This document shows, piece after piece, positions 20,317 to 30,379 of a stretch of 64,000 bases of DNA. The stretch lies in contig NZ_JANDHW010000004.1 in assembly GCF_024330105.1 (NCBI RefSeq), forward strand, positions 124,001-188,000, read 5' to 3'. Below the pieces are notes generated by a model. That model had not been told where the DNA came from. It did not search any database and saw nothing but the letters and a program-made list of their open reading frames with translations. Made by a program: the position numbers and the translations under genes. This DNA comes from Coprobacter tertius (GTDB taxonomy: Bacteria; Bacteroidota; Bacteroidia; Bacteroidales; Coprobacteraceae). Each line of letters opens with the position of its first letter. Positions within the stretch are counted from its first letter, which is position 1.

Positions 20317-20335
20317 ACTCTTACTTTTATATACA

Positions 20336-20363
20336 CAAATATAGGTATTATGACTTTTCACAA
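20336..20363 (-). promoter_or_regulatory. Promoter of the DUF362/polyferredoxin operon
   Basis: TATATTTG on the minus strand (20343-20336) with TTG at 20363-20361, spacing 17. It decides the downstream start codon (20316). Confidence 0.7.
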
Positions 20364-20512
20364 TTCATTTATTTTCTTGTTTTTTTAAACATAAATTTAA
20401 TTTTTTCTTCCTCGAGACGATCGTGACACAAAAAACGGAATATTGTGACACTACTTTCTTATCTGAACCTATGTAAACACAAAGAGATCGATCAAGACAC
20501 AAAAAACAAGAA

Positions 20513-20535
20513 AGGCTGCTTTACACAAGCAGCCT
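20513..20535 (-). terminator. Terminator after the zinc peptidase gene
   Basis: A perfect 9-bp stem AGGCTGCTT / AAGCAGCCT followed on the minus strand by a T-rich run (TTTCTTGTTTTTTG). Confidence 0.88.
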
Positions 20536-20571
20536 GATCTTTTATTCAAAGAAAATATATAAAAAGCTTAG

Positions 20572-21255
20572 TCAGTCGTTTCTTCTTCCTCCTACAAAAA
20601 TAAGAATATAATATATAAGTGTCGCCAGTGAACTCAATGCTGCTACAACATAAGTATAAGCAGCCCAACGCAAAGCATCCTGCGCTTTATCATGCGTATA
20701 AGCATTCGTTACTCCGGCGTTGGTCAACCACGCTAATGCCCTGCGGCTCGCATTTATTTCTACCGGTAAGGTAATAAAGCTGAATAAGGTCGTCACTCCG
20801 AAAAGAATAATACCGAATAACATCAATTGCGGAAATACTTTCAAAGTAAGAATACCAGCCAACAATACCCATGTCATCCATTGAGACGCAAAACTGACGA
20901 AAGGCACCAGTTTGGAACGCATATTCAAAAAGGAATATGCCTGGGCATGTTGCACAGCATGACCACACTCATGTGCCGCCACTGCAGCTGCCGCAATATT
21001 GTTTCCGTAATAAACGTCGGGACTCAGATTTACCGTATGTGTCTGCGGATTATAATGGTCGGTAAGTCGTCCCTCAACCGACAAGACTTTTACATCGTAA
21101 ATACCGTTATCTTTCAACATTTTTTCTGCGATATCATGACCTGTGAGCCCATTCGGTATAGGAATTTTAGAATAAGTTTCGAATTTGTGCTGTAAAGTTT
21201 TTTGAACTAAAAAACTTATCAACGCAAATATTATAAATATAATATATATTCCCAT
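20572..21255 (-). CDS. Membrane zinc metallopeptidase (YugP/Zn_peptidase_2 family)
   Basis: A 227-residue protein with an N-terminal membrane helix (residues 1-15), the zinc-binding motif AAHECGHAVQHA (HExxH, about residue 93) and two or three C-terminal helices (about 120-160 and 195-222). The pattern, including TGHDIAEKML near residue 38 and VNLSPDVYYGNNIAAAAVAAHE, is that of the YugP-like family, which is distantly related to other gluzincins. No substrate is established. It is a single-gene unit with promoter TATATTTG (21281-21274) about 20 bases ahead of the start codon. Confidence 0.92.
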   Translation of the reverse strand: MGIYIIFIIFALISFLVQKTLQHKFETYSKIPIPNGLTGHDIAEKMLKDNGIYDVKVLSVEGRLTDHYNPQTHTVNLSPDVYYGNNIAAAAVAAHECGHAVQHAQAYSFLNMRSKLVPFVSFASQWMTWVLLAGILTLKVFPQLMLFGIILFGVTTLFSFITLPVEINASRRALAWLTNAGVTNAYTHDKAQDALRWAAYTYVVAALSSLATLIYYILIFVGGRRND

Positions 21256-21273
21256 GTCTGATCTTTAGTGATA

Positions 21274-21281
21274 CAAATATA
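21274..21281 (-). promoter_or_regulatory. Putative -7 element of the zinc peptidase gene
   Basis: TATATTTG on the minus strand, a perfect -7 match, directly upstream of the start codon region. Confidence 0.65.
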
Positions 21282-21480
21282 TAGAAAAAGTATATCCGTA
21301 ACTGTTAATTGAATTTCAAATTATAAATAAATATCGTTAACGATACGACGAAATTATAATAAGATGTATATCATAATTAAAACAAAAAATTAAGCTAAAA
21401 GTTTAGCTAAAACAATAAATTCAATAATTTTAAATCGTTTAATAATAAAATAGTGGAAAACGAACTAATTTGATTATAAA

Positions 21481-23148
21481 ATGAAAGAAAAAATCACCAT
21501 CTTTTTAAAGCAGATTACGCTCACGATACGTAATTTCCCTGCCGAAACCGCTTTATCGGTTTATTGTTTTTTTCTTTGTGTTCTCTATAAAGAACATGTT
21601 TGGGTTCATAATACCCAATTCAGGTTTGTTATACCTCTGTTTATGATTTTGTCTTACCTTTTAAACGACTGGTTTAAGACAAAATATCGCTTTATATACT
21701 ATCTCTCGCCTTTGTTATGCGTGCCTTTCTTCTTTATTTTTGTCGACGATTGGGTAACATCTATAGCTTACCCGATTACAATTCTTATCGGTATTTTATT
21801 AGTTACCATACATAAATGGAAAAAGCAAAACACATTTTTCGTGTCGGATACATTACATTATTTACTTTGCGCCTTCTATGCCGTTTTATTTACAGGAATC
21901 GCCTTTTTACTTTTGGTAAGCATCTATTATTCGATAAATTATATTTTCGATGTCGAATTATTTAACGAAAACGAATTTTTATCCTATCTCTCGATGTTTA
22001 TATTTATTATCGGAACTCCTCTTTTATTCTTTACATTCATTTCTCGCCGGGTAATATATAAGCAAGCCGAAAAAAGGAACTTCGGTGATATATTGCTCAA
22101 TTACATCATTAGCCCGGCCATACTTATATATACCCTTATCCTGTATATTTATTTCCTGACTATATTATTTTCCTGGTCGTTACCCAAAGGGGGTATCGCT
22201 TATATGGTTTTCGCCTTTACAATCATTGCGATCATTTCTAAATCATTACAGCCTTTCTTATATAAACCGTTATACAACTGGTACTATAAAAATTTCAGTT
22301 TTATCGCTCTACCGGCCGTTACTATGTTCTGGATAGGCGTTTCTTACCGTATCTGCCAATATGGCTTGACACAATCCCGAACCTATCTCGTCATCTGTGG
22401 ATTCATCATGACAGCGACCCTGTTTATGTTTATGTCAAGAAAAACCGGGAAATATTTATATGCTACGATACTTACTATAATTCTATTCGCCACTTTCACA
22501 TATATACCGGGAATTTCAGCTGGTAATATAGGCATTTATTCACAAATACGGGAAGTGAAAAAAGCGGTCGCGGAATTAAATCTAAAATACGAAAACGGAA
22601 TAATTATTTTACCGGTAGATACGATTCACATCGATAGTATTCAGACCAATTCATATAACCGGTTACTCGACGCGTCTCGTTATATCGAAAATGAAAAAGG
22701 GCGAGAATTCATGATTTCGTATTTTGGTGTATCGAGAGCCGAAATCTCACGTAAATTGTTACCTTATGTCATCGATGGCATAAACAAATCTAGTTCAATT
22801 TACCTGTCCAAATTCAAGAAACCTTATTCCTGTAAAGGTTATTCTTTAGTATACCCCTATGAAACAGGAGGAATGACGATATATAATAATGATAAAACGC
22901 TGATTATGAAAAACAATGATGTTTTAATTTTAGAAATATCTTATGATCGGCTAAAACAGGAACAACTAAAAAAGGCCGGTATTACGTCTCTGTCCCCTTC
23001 AGAAAGAGAAATACGGGAACATAACGACGAACTCATGATATATCGTCACAAAAATTTTATGATCGTATTTTCGTTCTTAAAGTTCGAAATACAGGACGAC
23101 ACACTCTCCCTTGTTTCTTTAGGAATAGACAATATCTTTCTTAAATAA
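21481..23148 (+). CDS. DUF4153-like polytopic membrane protein
   Basis: A 555-residue protein with about ten to twelve hydrophobic helices in its first 360 residues. A soluble, probably extracytoplasmic domain follows (about 365-555; begins GNIGIYSQIREVKKAV and is rich in charged residues). The start MKEKITIFLKQITLTIRNFPAE and the helix pattern match DUF4153 proteins of Bacteroidetes as I know them. No enzyme motif is visible and no function is known for the family. It is a single gene, divergent from the zinc peptidase; only a weak promoter (TAATTTG at about 21465) is seen in the 225-base gap. A bidirectional terminator separates it from nuoN. Confidence 0.8.
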   Translation: MKEKITIFLKQITLTIRNFPAETALSVYCFFLCVLYKEHVWVHNTQFRFVIPLFMILSYLLNDWFKTKYRFIYYLSPLLCVPFFFIFVDDWVTSIAYPITILIGILLVTIHKWKKQNTFFVSDTLHYLLCAFYAVLFTGIAFLLLVSIYYSINYIFDVELFNENEFLSYLSMFIFIIGTPLLFFTFISRRVIYKQAEKRNFGDILLNYIISPAILIYTLILYIYFLTILFSWSLPKGGIAYMVFAFTIIAIISKSLQPFLYKPLYNWYYKNFSFIALPAVTMFWIGVSYRICQYGLTQSRTYLVICGFIMTATLFMFMSRKTGKYLYATILTIILFATFTYIPGISAGNIGIYSQIREVKKAVAELNLKYENGIIILPVDTIHIDSIQTNSYNRLLDASRYIENEKGREFMISYFGVSRAEISRKLLPYVIDGINKSSSIYLSKFKKPYSCKGYSLVYPYETGGMTIYNNDKTLIMKNNDVLILEISYDRLKQEQLKKAGITSLSPSEREIREHNDELMIYRHKNFMIVFSFLKFEIQDDTLSLVSLGIDNIFLK

Positions 23149-23160
23149 ATATTATAAAAT

Positions 23161-23191
23161 AGGAAAGACGCGAAAATTTCGCGTCTTTCCT
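23161..23191. terminator. Bidirectional terminator between the DUF4153 gene and nuoN
   Basis: A nearly uninterrupted palindrome: AGGAAAGACGCGAAA (23161-23175) and its exact complement up to 23191. It is flanked by A- and T-rich runs and ends both converging transcripts. Confidence 0.9.
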
Positions 23192-23207
23192 ATTTTATAT
23201 CAAATGG

Positions 23208-24632
23208 TCAGAGCCCCAACCTGCTGAAAGAAAATATCTGATCGTATATAACACTTACAATACCGATCGCCAATATACCTGCCACACATAACGAGATGCT
23301 CAAACGCATCGCGTTATCAGAACGAAATCCTTCGATCTGACAATCGTCCTGACGGATAAACATCGCTTTTACCACCAGCAAATAATAGTACAACGAGATG
23401 ATCGTATTGATAAGGGCGATAAGTACCAGTATATAATATCCCTGGCCCGCAGCGGCGGCAAATATAAAGAATTTGCTGAAGAAACCCGCAAAGGGAGGTA
23501 TCCCGGCCAGTGAAAACATCGCCAGCATCATAGCCAGACTCAATTTGGGATTGGTACGGTAAAGACCGTTATAATCATCCATACTCAACTTTCCGGTTTT
23601 ATTTTCGATGACCGATATTACACCGAACGCGGCCAGATTTGAAAATATATAAACCAGAACGTAATAGATTAGTGAACTCATTCCTGCCGTGGATCCGGCA
23701 ATAACTCCTAAAAGGATATAACCAGCTTGCGATATAGATGAAAAAGCGAGAAAACGCTTCAGATTTTTTTGTCTTATCGCAAAAAGATTACCTACAGTTA
23801 TGGTTATGATAATGAGTCCGTACAAAATATCCTGCCATACTCCGGCAATAGGAGCGAAAACCTTAAAAAGAACGATCATAAAGGCAAATACGGCTGCACC
23901 TTTTGATATAACCGAAAGATACGAAGTCACTTGCGTTGAAGCCCCTTCATAAACATCGGCTGTCCATAAATGAAAGGGTACGATCGATATTTTGAAACCC
24001 ATACCGGCCATGAAGAATACCAAACCTACCAGTAATAAAGGTGTTGAAACAACACGAGCAGCAATATCATCGAAATAAAGAGTACCCGTTACACCGTATA
24101 TGTATGAAAGCCCCAATAGCATAAGCGCTGATGAAAATACGGCGATAAATACATATTTGGCAGCAGCTTCATAAGAATCGTGCCGATATTTCTCCATAGC
24201 AACAAGGGCCGCGATAGGTAACGACGCCGTTTCGAGACCCACGAAAAACAGGAGGAAATTCCCGGAAGACATCATCAAATACATTCCCAATAAGGTTATC
24301 AGGGTAAGAACGTAGAATTCACCCCTTCGTATAACGACATGCTCGAGTTTCGTCCAGGAAATCGCTTGTATAAATATGAGCAAAGTACCAATATTGAGTA
24401 TGGTCTTTACAACAGAAATCACCGGAGCAGTATTATACATACCTCCGAACGCAGACCCGTTCCCCATCGGTATACTATTTAATACAGTATGCGCAGCCAA
24501 CAGAATACAAGCCGTTACCGAAAAGTATTTAAGGCTTTTTTGAGATCCGAACGTGTCGTAAAGAAACAGCAATACAATGACTGCTATCAGTGACAGTTCT
24601 TCGCGCAACATTAAAAAATTTGAATAATCCAT
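23208..24632 (-). CDS. nuoN: NADH-quinone oxidoreductase subunit N
   Basis: Antiporter-like proton channel subunit of complex I, in the inner membrane. The 474-residue protein has about 14 helices. The conserved charged residues are present: [20 protein letters not shown] (about 135) and the lysine in [23 protein letters not shown]-like ([19 protein letters not shown], about 210). It ends the energy operon; nuoM lies 11 bases upstream. Confidence 0.96.
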   Translation of the reverse strand: MDYSNFLMLREELSLIAVIVLLFLYDTFGSQKSLKYFSVTACILLAAHTVLNSIPMGNGSAFGGMYNTAPVISVVKTILNIGTLLIFIQAISWTKLEHVVIRRGEFYVLTLITLLGMYLMMSSGNFLLFFVGLETASLPIAALVAMEKYRHDSYEAAAKYVFIAVFSSALMLLGLSYIYGVTGTLYFDDIAARVVSTPLLLVGLVFFMAGMGFKISIVPFHLWTADVYEGASTQVTSYLSVISKGAAVFAFMIVLFKVFAPIAGVWQDILYGLIIITITVGNLFAIRQKNLKRFLAFSSISQAGYILLGVIAGSTAGMSSLIYYVLVYIFSNLAAFGVISVIENKTGKLSMDDYNGLYRTNPKLSLAMMLAMFSLAGIPPFAGFFSKFFIFAAAAGQGYYILVLIALINTIISLYYYLLVVKAMFIRQDDCQIEGFRSDNAMRLSISLCVAGILAIGIVSVIYDQIFSFSRLGL

Positions 24633-24643
24633 ACCCTTTCTTG

Positions 24644-26131
24644 TTATAATCGTTCAATAATTACATTTATACTTTGACTGATCATGTCTGAGATCCATGA
24701 CGGCGCCATACCGATACCGGCTACGGCAATAATCAGGGTTATCGTCGACAAACGTTCAAACCAGCTTGCATCTTTCAATTGCAGGTGATGCTCGTCATAT
24801 ACTTTTCCGTAAAGCAGTTTTCCGACCACCCGTAAAATATAGACCGCTGTGATAACGATAGAAGTACAAGCTACAATGGTAAATACACGGTGGAACATAT
24901 CGGTATGTTCAAACGAACCTACGAAAATCGTCATTTCAGCTACAAATCCACTCAACCCCGGAAGTCCTAAGGAGGCAAAACCGGCAATTACATAACAAAC
25001 CGATAGGAAGGGCATTATCTGCATAAGGCCACCCATTTCCCGAATATCACGCGTATGTGTACGACCATATATCATACCGATTAATGCAAAGAACAGAGCC
25101 GTCATAAGTCCATGAGAAAGCATTTGCAATACGGCACCGGTCATCGCAGTCGTATTTAACATAAGTATAGCAAAAAGTACCAATCCGCAGTGACTTACCG
25201 AAGAATATGCATTGATATACTTGAGATCCTTTTGTACACAAGCACTGAAAGCACCATATACTACACTGATACCGGTCAGGATGAGGAAAATCCACGCCAG
25301 TTCGTTTGCGGCTTCGGGCATCAGATAAATCGCGACACGGAAACATCCGTATCCCCCCAATTTCATCAATACACCTGCATGCAGCATCGAGACGGCAGTA
25401 GGAGCCGAAGCATGACCGTCGGGAGACCAGGTATGGAACGGGAACATAGCCCCCAAAACTCCGAACCCGACAAATGTCAACGGGAAGAAAAGATATTGGG
25501 CACTCATCGGGATCGCATGGTTACGTGCTATTTCGAGAAGATTCATTGTATAGTTACCATCAACTGACGAATGAAAATAAATACCGAGTATACCTACCAG
25601 CAAAAATGCCGACCCTCCCATCAACATTAATGTAAGTTTCATTGCGGCATAATTTTTATTTCCACTTCCCCATATACCGATAAGCAAATACATCGGTATA
25701 AGTGCAACCTCATAGAACATGAACATAGTAAAGAGATCGATAGAAATAAAGAAACCGAATACCCCGATAGACAAAAGAATCAACCAAAGGAAAAACTCTT
25801 TTGTCAGCGGTTCGAGCTTCCACGAAGCAAAGACTCCGGTAAATACAATGATAGCCGAAAGCAAAATCATTGCCACCGAAACTCCATCGACTCCAACGGC
25901 ATAGTGAATATTTAATGGCGCATACCACATCGAGCTGGCCGTAAATAACATCTCGGCTGTATTACCGGCCGCACGTTCCTGCAAATACAGGAAAACTAAT
26001 CCTACCGCCAGCAATAACTGAATGGATGAGCCCACTACAGCTACCCATCGTATCTGTTTTATTCCTTTTGATAAAGCCAATCCGACCATCATCAAAAGGG
26101 GAACAAGCACAAATAATGATAAAAAATTCAT
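24644..26131 (-). CDS. nuoM: NADH-quinone oxidoreductase subunit M
   Basis: Proton-pumping antiporter-like subunit of complex I. It has 495 residues, about 14 membrane helices, the essential glutamate in [18 protein letters not shown] (about 140), and [23 protein letters not shown] (about 230) with the histidines typical of NuoM. Length is normal. Tightly packed between nuoL (35 bases) and nuoN (11 bases). Confidence 0.97.
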   Translation of the reverse strand: MNFLSLFVLVPLLMMVGLALSKGIKQIRWVAVVGSSIQLLLAVGLVFLYLQERAAGNTAEMLFTASSMWYAPLNIHYAVGVDGVSVAMILLSAIIVFTGVFASWKLEPLTKEFFLWLILLSIGVFGFFISIDLFTMFMFYEVALIPMYLLIGIWGSGNKNYAAMKLTLMLMGGSAFLLVGILGIYFHSSVDGNYTMNLLEIARNHAIPMSAQYLFFPLTFVGFGVLGAMFPFHTWSPDGHASAPTAVSMLHAGVLMKLGGYGCFRVAIYLMPEAANELAWIFLILTGISVVYGAFSACVQKDLKYINAYSSVSHCGLVLFAILMLNTTAMTGAVLQMLSHGLMTALFFALIGMIYGRTHTRDIREMGGLMQIMPFLSVCYVIAGFASLGLPGLSGFVAEMTIFVGSFEHTDMFHRVFTIVACTSIVITAVYILRVVGKLLYGKVYDEHHLQLKDASWFERLSTITLIIAVAGIGMAPSWISDMISQSINVIIERL

Positions 26132-26166
26132 AGTCTCTTTCTTTTAATATCTTGTTTCCGTTTGTA

Positions 26167-28062
26167 TTAAAGACATATTACTAACAACGCTATAATAACA
26201 GCTCCCGCAAGGAATACCCAAGCATACCACTGTAATTGTCCGGATTGTAACCCCCGTATGCCATAAGATACTTTTTGGGTTATCCAGGCAAGGCCGTTCA
26301 TCGATCCGTCGATGACATGACGGTCGAACCACGCAATAGGAGAACATATACCGTTGAAGATAATTTTATGAGTGATAAATTGATATACCTCGTCGATATA
26401 AAAACGATGATAAGCCCACTTATAAAGGCCGCTCATCGAAGCAGCCATACGGGCCGGACGGTTATTGGGTGTTTTATACATCCAGGTAGCCACCAAAATA
26501 CCGATAAGCGCTACCACAACGCTTGTTCCGGCAACACTCCATTCGAGATGGATATGATACGGGAGGCCGTTGCTTGTTACAAATTCACCGAACGGGATAA
26601 ACCCGGCAACGCAAGTCACAAGGGCAAGGAACATTAATGGGAAAACCATTACTTTCGGGGCTTCATGAGGTGTATGTTCATGATGAGCTTCTTTCCCCCA
26701 GAATATATTATAATACAACCTGAACATGTAGAAAGCTGTAAGACCCGCTACCAAAGTCATCCAGATACCCCAGAACATGCTTTTATCGAATGCAGCCGCC
26801 AGAATCTCATCCTTACTGAAAAATCCCGAGAACGGGGGTATCCCCGCTATTGCCAAACAAGCGATTAAGAATGTTATATGTGTTAATGGCATATATTTAC
26901 GCAAACCTCCCATCGACGACATTTCATTGGAATGCACCGCATGTATGATTGCTCCTGCACCCAAGAAAAGCAAAGCTTTAAACATAGCGTGTGTAAACAG
27001 ATGGAACATAGAAGCCATATATCCAAGACCGTGGCTCATGCTCGCAACACCCAGTGCAACCATCATAAAGGCAATCTGAGAAATGGTAGAAAATGCAAGT
27101 ACCCTTTTAATATCGGTTTGTACACAAGCGACCACCGCCGCATACAATGCGGTAAACGCTCCCACGTACGTAATAAGGTCGAGAACCTCGGGAACCTGAC
27201 TGTAAACCGGGAATAAACGAGCGACTAAATACACACCCGCAACAACCATTGTCGCAGCGTGAATTAATGCAGATACCGGAGTGGGACCCTCCATAGCATC
27301 CGGCAACCAAATATGTAACGGGAACATCGCCGATTTACCGGCTCCTCCCATAAATATAAGAGCCATCGCCCACGAAGCTACCGATAAACCGAGGAATGTC
27401 TTCCCGGCCATAGAGGCTAATGGGTTTCCGGTAGTAAGAGACTGGAAGTCGAACGTTTGAGAGAAAAACGACAAAATAAGAATCCCCACCAAAAATCCCA
27501 AATCGGCAAAACGAGTAACGATAAACGCTTTTTTCGACGCCGAAACAGCCGACGCTTTCGTATAATAAAAGCCGATCAAAAGATAGGAAGATGCACCCAC
27601 CAGCTCCCAAAAAATATACATTTGGAAAATATTAGTTGCCACTACAAGCCCCAGCATCGAGAAACTGAAGAGTGATAAAAAGGCAAAATAACGCTGGAAA
27701 CCTTTTTCTCCGTGCATGTAACCTATACTATACAGATGCACCATGAAAGAAATCGTAGTAATTACTACCAGCATCATTACCGAGATAGGATCGAGCAAAA
27801 TGCCCAAATCTATATGAAGGGAATCGGTAAAACGCAACCATTCGAAATTAAAAGGAATTATCGTCGGGTACACCCCCCCGTCAGCTCCTACTCTCGGTAA
27901 AGAGAAGTACTGGTAAGCTACGACGTAGGCAAGTACCGTTATCACACCCAATCCTGTCGTGCCTAAAAGGCCGGCAGTACGATGCGACATTCTATGTCCG
28001 CACAAGCCAAGTAAAAGAAACATGACGAGCGGTAATAAGAGTATAATAAAAGTATATTCCAT
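26167..28062 (-). CDS. nuoL: NADH-quinone oxidoreductase subunit L
   Basis: The distal proton-pumping subunit of complex I, with the long lateral helix. It has 631 residues. FWELVGASSYLLIGFYY (about 130) holds the conserved glutamate, and PLHIWLPDAMEGPTPVSALIHAATMV (about 250) is the Mrp-type core. C-terminal helices ending in the lateral-helix region are present (about 540-630). Slightly shorter than the E. coli protein but normal for Bacteroidetes. Confidence 0.97.
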   Translation of the reverse strand: MEYTFIILLLPLVMFLLLGLCGHRMSHRTAGLLGTTGLGVITVLAYVVAYQYFSLPRVGADGGVYPTIIPFNFEWLRFTDSLHIDLGILLDPISVMMLVVITTISFMVHLYSIGYMHGEKGFQRYFAFLSLFSFSMLGLVVATNIFQMYIFWELVGASSYLLIGFYYTKASAVSASKKAFIVTRFADLGFLVGILILSFFSQTFDFQSLTTGNPLASMAGKTFLGLSVASWAMALIFMGGAGKSAMFPLHIWLPDAMEGPTPVSALIHAATMVVAGVYLVARLFPVYSQVPEVLDLITYVGAFTALYAAVVACVQTDIKRVLAFSTISQIAFMMVALGVASMSHGLGYMASMFHLFTHAMFKALLFLGAGAIIHAVHSNEMSSMGGLRKYMPLTHITFLIACLAIAGIPPFSGFFSKDEILAAAFDKSMFWGIWMTLVAGLTAFYMFRLYYNIFWGKEAHHEHTPHEAPKVMVFPLMFLALVTCVAGFIPFGEFVTSNGLPYHIHLEWSVAGTSVVVALIGILVATWMYKTPNNRPARMAASMSGLYKWAYHRFYIDEVYQFITHKIIFNGICSPIAWFDRHVIDGSMNGLAWITQKVSYGIRGLQSGQLQWYAWVFLAGAVIIALLVICL

Positions 28063-28086
28063 AGTTCGTTGTTTATAAGCTTATTA

Positions 28087-28401
28087 TCAATATTTCATAT
28101 CGTCAAGTTTCTGAGCATATATATTACGTATACTTCGGTATATGTTAATAATAATGGCTATCGCCATAGCCGTTTCAGCTGCCGCTATACCTATTGCGAA
28201 CAACGTAAAGAAAAATCCTTCGAGCTGTCCGGGAAAAAGGTAACGGTTGAAAACGACAAAATTAATATCCACCGCATTAAGCATCAGTTCTAACGAAATA
28301 AGTATCGCCAGCAAGTTACGACGGGTTACAAACCCGTAAACACCGGCAAAAAACATAAAGGCACTGATCACCAAATAATAAATCATAGGTATTTCTTCCA
28401 T
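28087..28401 (-). CDS. nuoK: NADH-quinone oxidoreductase subunit K
   Basis: A 104-residue, three-helix complex I subunit. The two conserved membrane glutamates are visible in ISLELMLNAVDINFV (about 35) and AAAETAMAIAIIINIYR (about 70). Start at MEEIPMIYYLV, like relatives that begin a few residues before the IPMxYYL segment. Six bases after nuoJ. Confidence 0.96.
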   Translation of the reverse strand: MEEIPMIYYLVISAFMFFAGVYGFVTRRNLLAILISLELMLNAVDINFVVFNRYLFPGQLEGFFFTLFAIGIAAAETAMAIAIIINIYRSIRNIYAQKLDDMKY

Positions 28402-28407
28402 AGTTCC

Positions 28408-28923
28408 TTATCTTTTACGGGCAATCATGATGCCTCCGATTATACACGCCAATAACAACACACTTAACGCCTCGAAAGGCAAAATATACTGATATTTTTC
28501 CATTCCCATAAGAGCATGGCCTATTTGTTTCATGTCTAACTCTTCTGATCCAAAGAGGTACATAGAAGGAGAAAATACATGAGTAAGCAATGCATACAGG
28601 CACAAAGCTCCGCCTCCGAATGCAGCGACCAGACCACGTATCCTTTTCTTGTTTACGATACGTTCCGACTTTTCACCCGGAGAACTGGTAAGAAGAATAG
28701 AGAAAACAAATAAAACGACGATTCCTCCGGCATAAACGGCAAGCTGCACAGCGCCCAGGAAATGGTAGTCGAGCTGAAAATACAACCCTGCTGTGGCAAA
28801 CAAGACGAAAAGGAGATATGTGGCAGCCCGTAGAATACGGCGCGTCGTCACCGTAAGTACCGAAAATATAACAATGGCTGCCGAAAGCACATAAAAAATA
28901 ACCTGATTAGCTACTTGTTCCAT
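28408..28923 (-). CDS. nuoJ: NADH-quinone oxidoreductase subunit J
   Basis: A 171-residue complex I membrane subunit with five helices. The conserved helix 3 segment is LGAVQLAVYAGGIVVLFVF (about 55-75), the pi-bulge helix that gates proton transfer. Ten bases after nuoI and six before nuoK; clearly co-transcribed. Confidence 0.95.
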   Translation of the reverse strand: MEQVANQVIFYVLSAAIVIFSVLTVTTRRILRAATYLLFVLFATAGLYFQLDYHFLGAVQLAVYAGGIVVLFVFSILLTSSPGEKSERIVNKKRIRGLVAAFGGGALCLYALLTHVFSPSMYLFGSEELDMKQIGHALMGMEKYQYILPFEALSVLLLACIIGGIMIARKR

Positions 28924-28933
28924 AATACTGCTA

Positions 28934-29404
28934 CTATTCGTTTCCTACAGGTTTTTCTGTAGTATGATTGAGTTGTTTCACCAATTTTTCACGGGTAAAT
29001 ACGGCTTGCTCGAAATCATTAGAAAAAGCGAGCGCATCGTGCGGACAAGTAACGACACAAAGCTGACAGAACGTACAGCTTCCCAAGTCATACATATATT
29101 TATCCAATACCCTTTTTGTTTTGCCGTCTTCTGTTGTCACTTTAGATGAAATGACTTCGATCGTACCGTTCGGACAATTGTTCTGACAAATACCGCAAGC
29201 TACACATTTGTGATTTCCGTCCTTGTCATAAACCAACGTCAGTTCGGCCCGGAAACGATCGGCAATTTTCAACGTGGCCCTGTTTTCAGGATATTGCTCG
29301 GTCACCTTTGGTGTCACGAACTCTCTCCCGGTCACTTTCATCCCCACCAGAAGACTCCATAAACCCTTCCAGAAAGAGACGACGTAATTTTTAAAGCTTT
29401 TCAT
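28934..29404 (-). CDS. nuoI: NADH-quinone oxidoreductase subunit I (2 x 4Fe-4S)
   Basis: A 156-residue peripheral-arm subunit carrying the N6a/N6b clusters: CVACGICQNNCPNGTI (about 73) and CTFCQLCVVTCPHDAL (about 112). It relays electrons from the input side to NuoB. It starts the second half of the split nuo set, 91 bases after atpG. That gap holds a hairpin and a -7-like element. Start at MKSFKNYVVSFWKGL. Confidence 0.96.
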   Translation of the reverse strand: MKSFKNYVVSFWKGLWSLLVGMKVTGREFVTPKVTEQYPENRATLKIADRFRAELTLVYDKDGNHKCVACGICQNNCPNGTIEVISSKVTTEDGKTKRVLDKYMYDLGSCTFCQLCVVTCPHDALAFSNDFEQAVFTREKLVKQLNHTTEKPVGNE

Positions 29405-29453
29405 AAAATGTTATTTGATACTGTCTGTATTTGATGTTTATATTATTTCAGTT

Positions 29454-29488
29454 CAAATATATACCGGAAAGCATATACTCTCCGGTAT
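29454..29488 (-). promoter_or_regulatory. Hairpin overlapping a putative internal promoter between atpG and nuoI
   Basis: An 8-bp stem ATACCGGA (29461-29468) / TCCGGTAT (29481-29488) follows atpG. TATATTTG on the minus strand (29461-29454) overlaps its foot. No -33 element and no T-run are seen, so it may be an attenuator, a processing site, or a weak promoter for nuoIJKLMN. Confidence 0.4.
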
Positions 29489-29495
29489 AAAATGG

Positions 29496-30374
29496 TTATT
29501 GCTGCACTGTACCGCCCAATATATCGAGCAATTCTGCAGTAATACTCTGTTGCCTTAGTTTATTATATTCTAATTGCAAGCTGTCGAGCAACTTATTTGC
29601 ATTATCATTTGCCATTTGCATAGCCATAATACGGGCAGCTTGTTCAGATGTACGACTTTCTGCCCAAGTTTCCTGCAAAGTAGAGCGTACATATAAGGGT
29701 AACACTACTTTAAATATAGTCTCACTATCCGGTTCGTAAATATACGGACCGCAATTTTTACCTTGTACACCTGTTCCCAGTCTGTTCATTTCGATCGGAA
29801 GCAGTACCCGTGTGCTCAGTATCTGGGTTCCCACACTTTTATAATGGTCATAAACAAGAACCACTTTGTCATAAATATGGTCGAGGAAACGGGCGGTAAG
29901 TTCATCCGACATACGTTTTACCGCTTCAGCACCACTTTTAGAGTTAAGATAACGTGCATCTCCCAATTCTATACCCTGCATTTTTGATACAAATCCATAA
30001 ACCTTTTTTCCTACCGGATAAACAGTAAACATAGGACGATATCCGAGTTCATCCACCAGCCGGTCTATGGTCTCGTTCATTTTTTTAATCAACTCTACGT
30101 TGAATGCACCGCAAAGTCCTTCGTCAGAACCGAATACAACCAATGCTACCCGTTGTACAGGACGTTGTTCGGTCAACGGCGATTGATAATCGCTATCGGC
30201 CCCCAACAAATTATTGATGGTATTTTGCAACTGATCTCTGAAAGGCAACACATGACGTAATGCCTGCTCTGCCTTACGCAATTTTGCCGACGAGATCATT
30301 TTCATCGCACCGGTAATCTTTTGGGAAGAATTTACCGAACCGATCCTTCCCTTCAACTCGCGCATTGTTGCCAT
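29496..30374 (-). CDS. atpG: F1Fo ATP synthase subunit gamma
   Basis: Central rotor shaft of F1. The 292-residue protein starts with the coiled-coil segment MATMRELKGRIGSVNSSQKIT and shows GSDEGLCGAFNVELIK (about 75). The C-terminal helix ASRTSEQAARIMAMQMANDNAN runs near residue 245 (here written ESRTSEQ). Last gene of the atp block; five bases after atpA. Confidence 0.97.
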   Translation of the reverse strand: MATMRELKGRIGSVNSSQKITGAMKMISSAKLRKAEQALRHVLPFRDQLQNTINNLLGADSDYQSPLTEQRPVQRVALVVFGSDEGLCGAFNVELIKKMNETIDRLVDELGYRPMFTVYPVGKKVYGFVSKMQGIELGDARYLNSKSGAEAVKRMSDELTARFLDHIYDKVVLVYDHYKSVGTQILSTRVLLPIEMNRLGTGVQGKNCGPYIYEPDSETIFKVVLPLYVRSTLQETWAESRTSEQAARIMAMQMANDNANKLLDSLQLEYNKLRQQSITAELLDILGGTVQQ

Positions 30375-30379
30375 AACGA

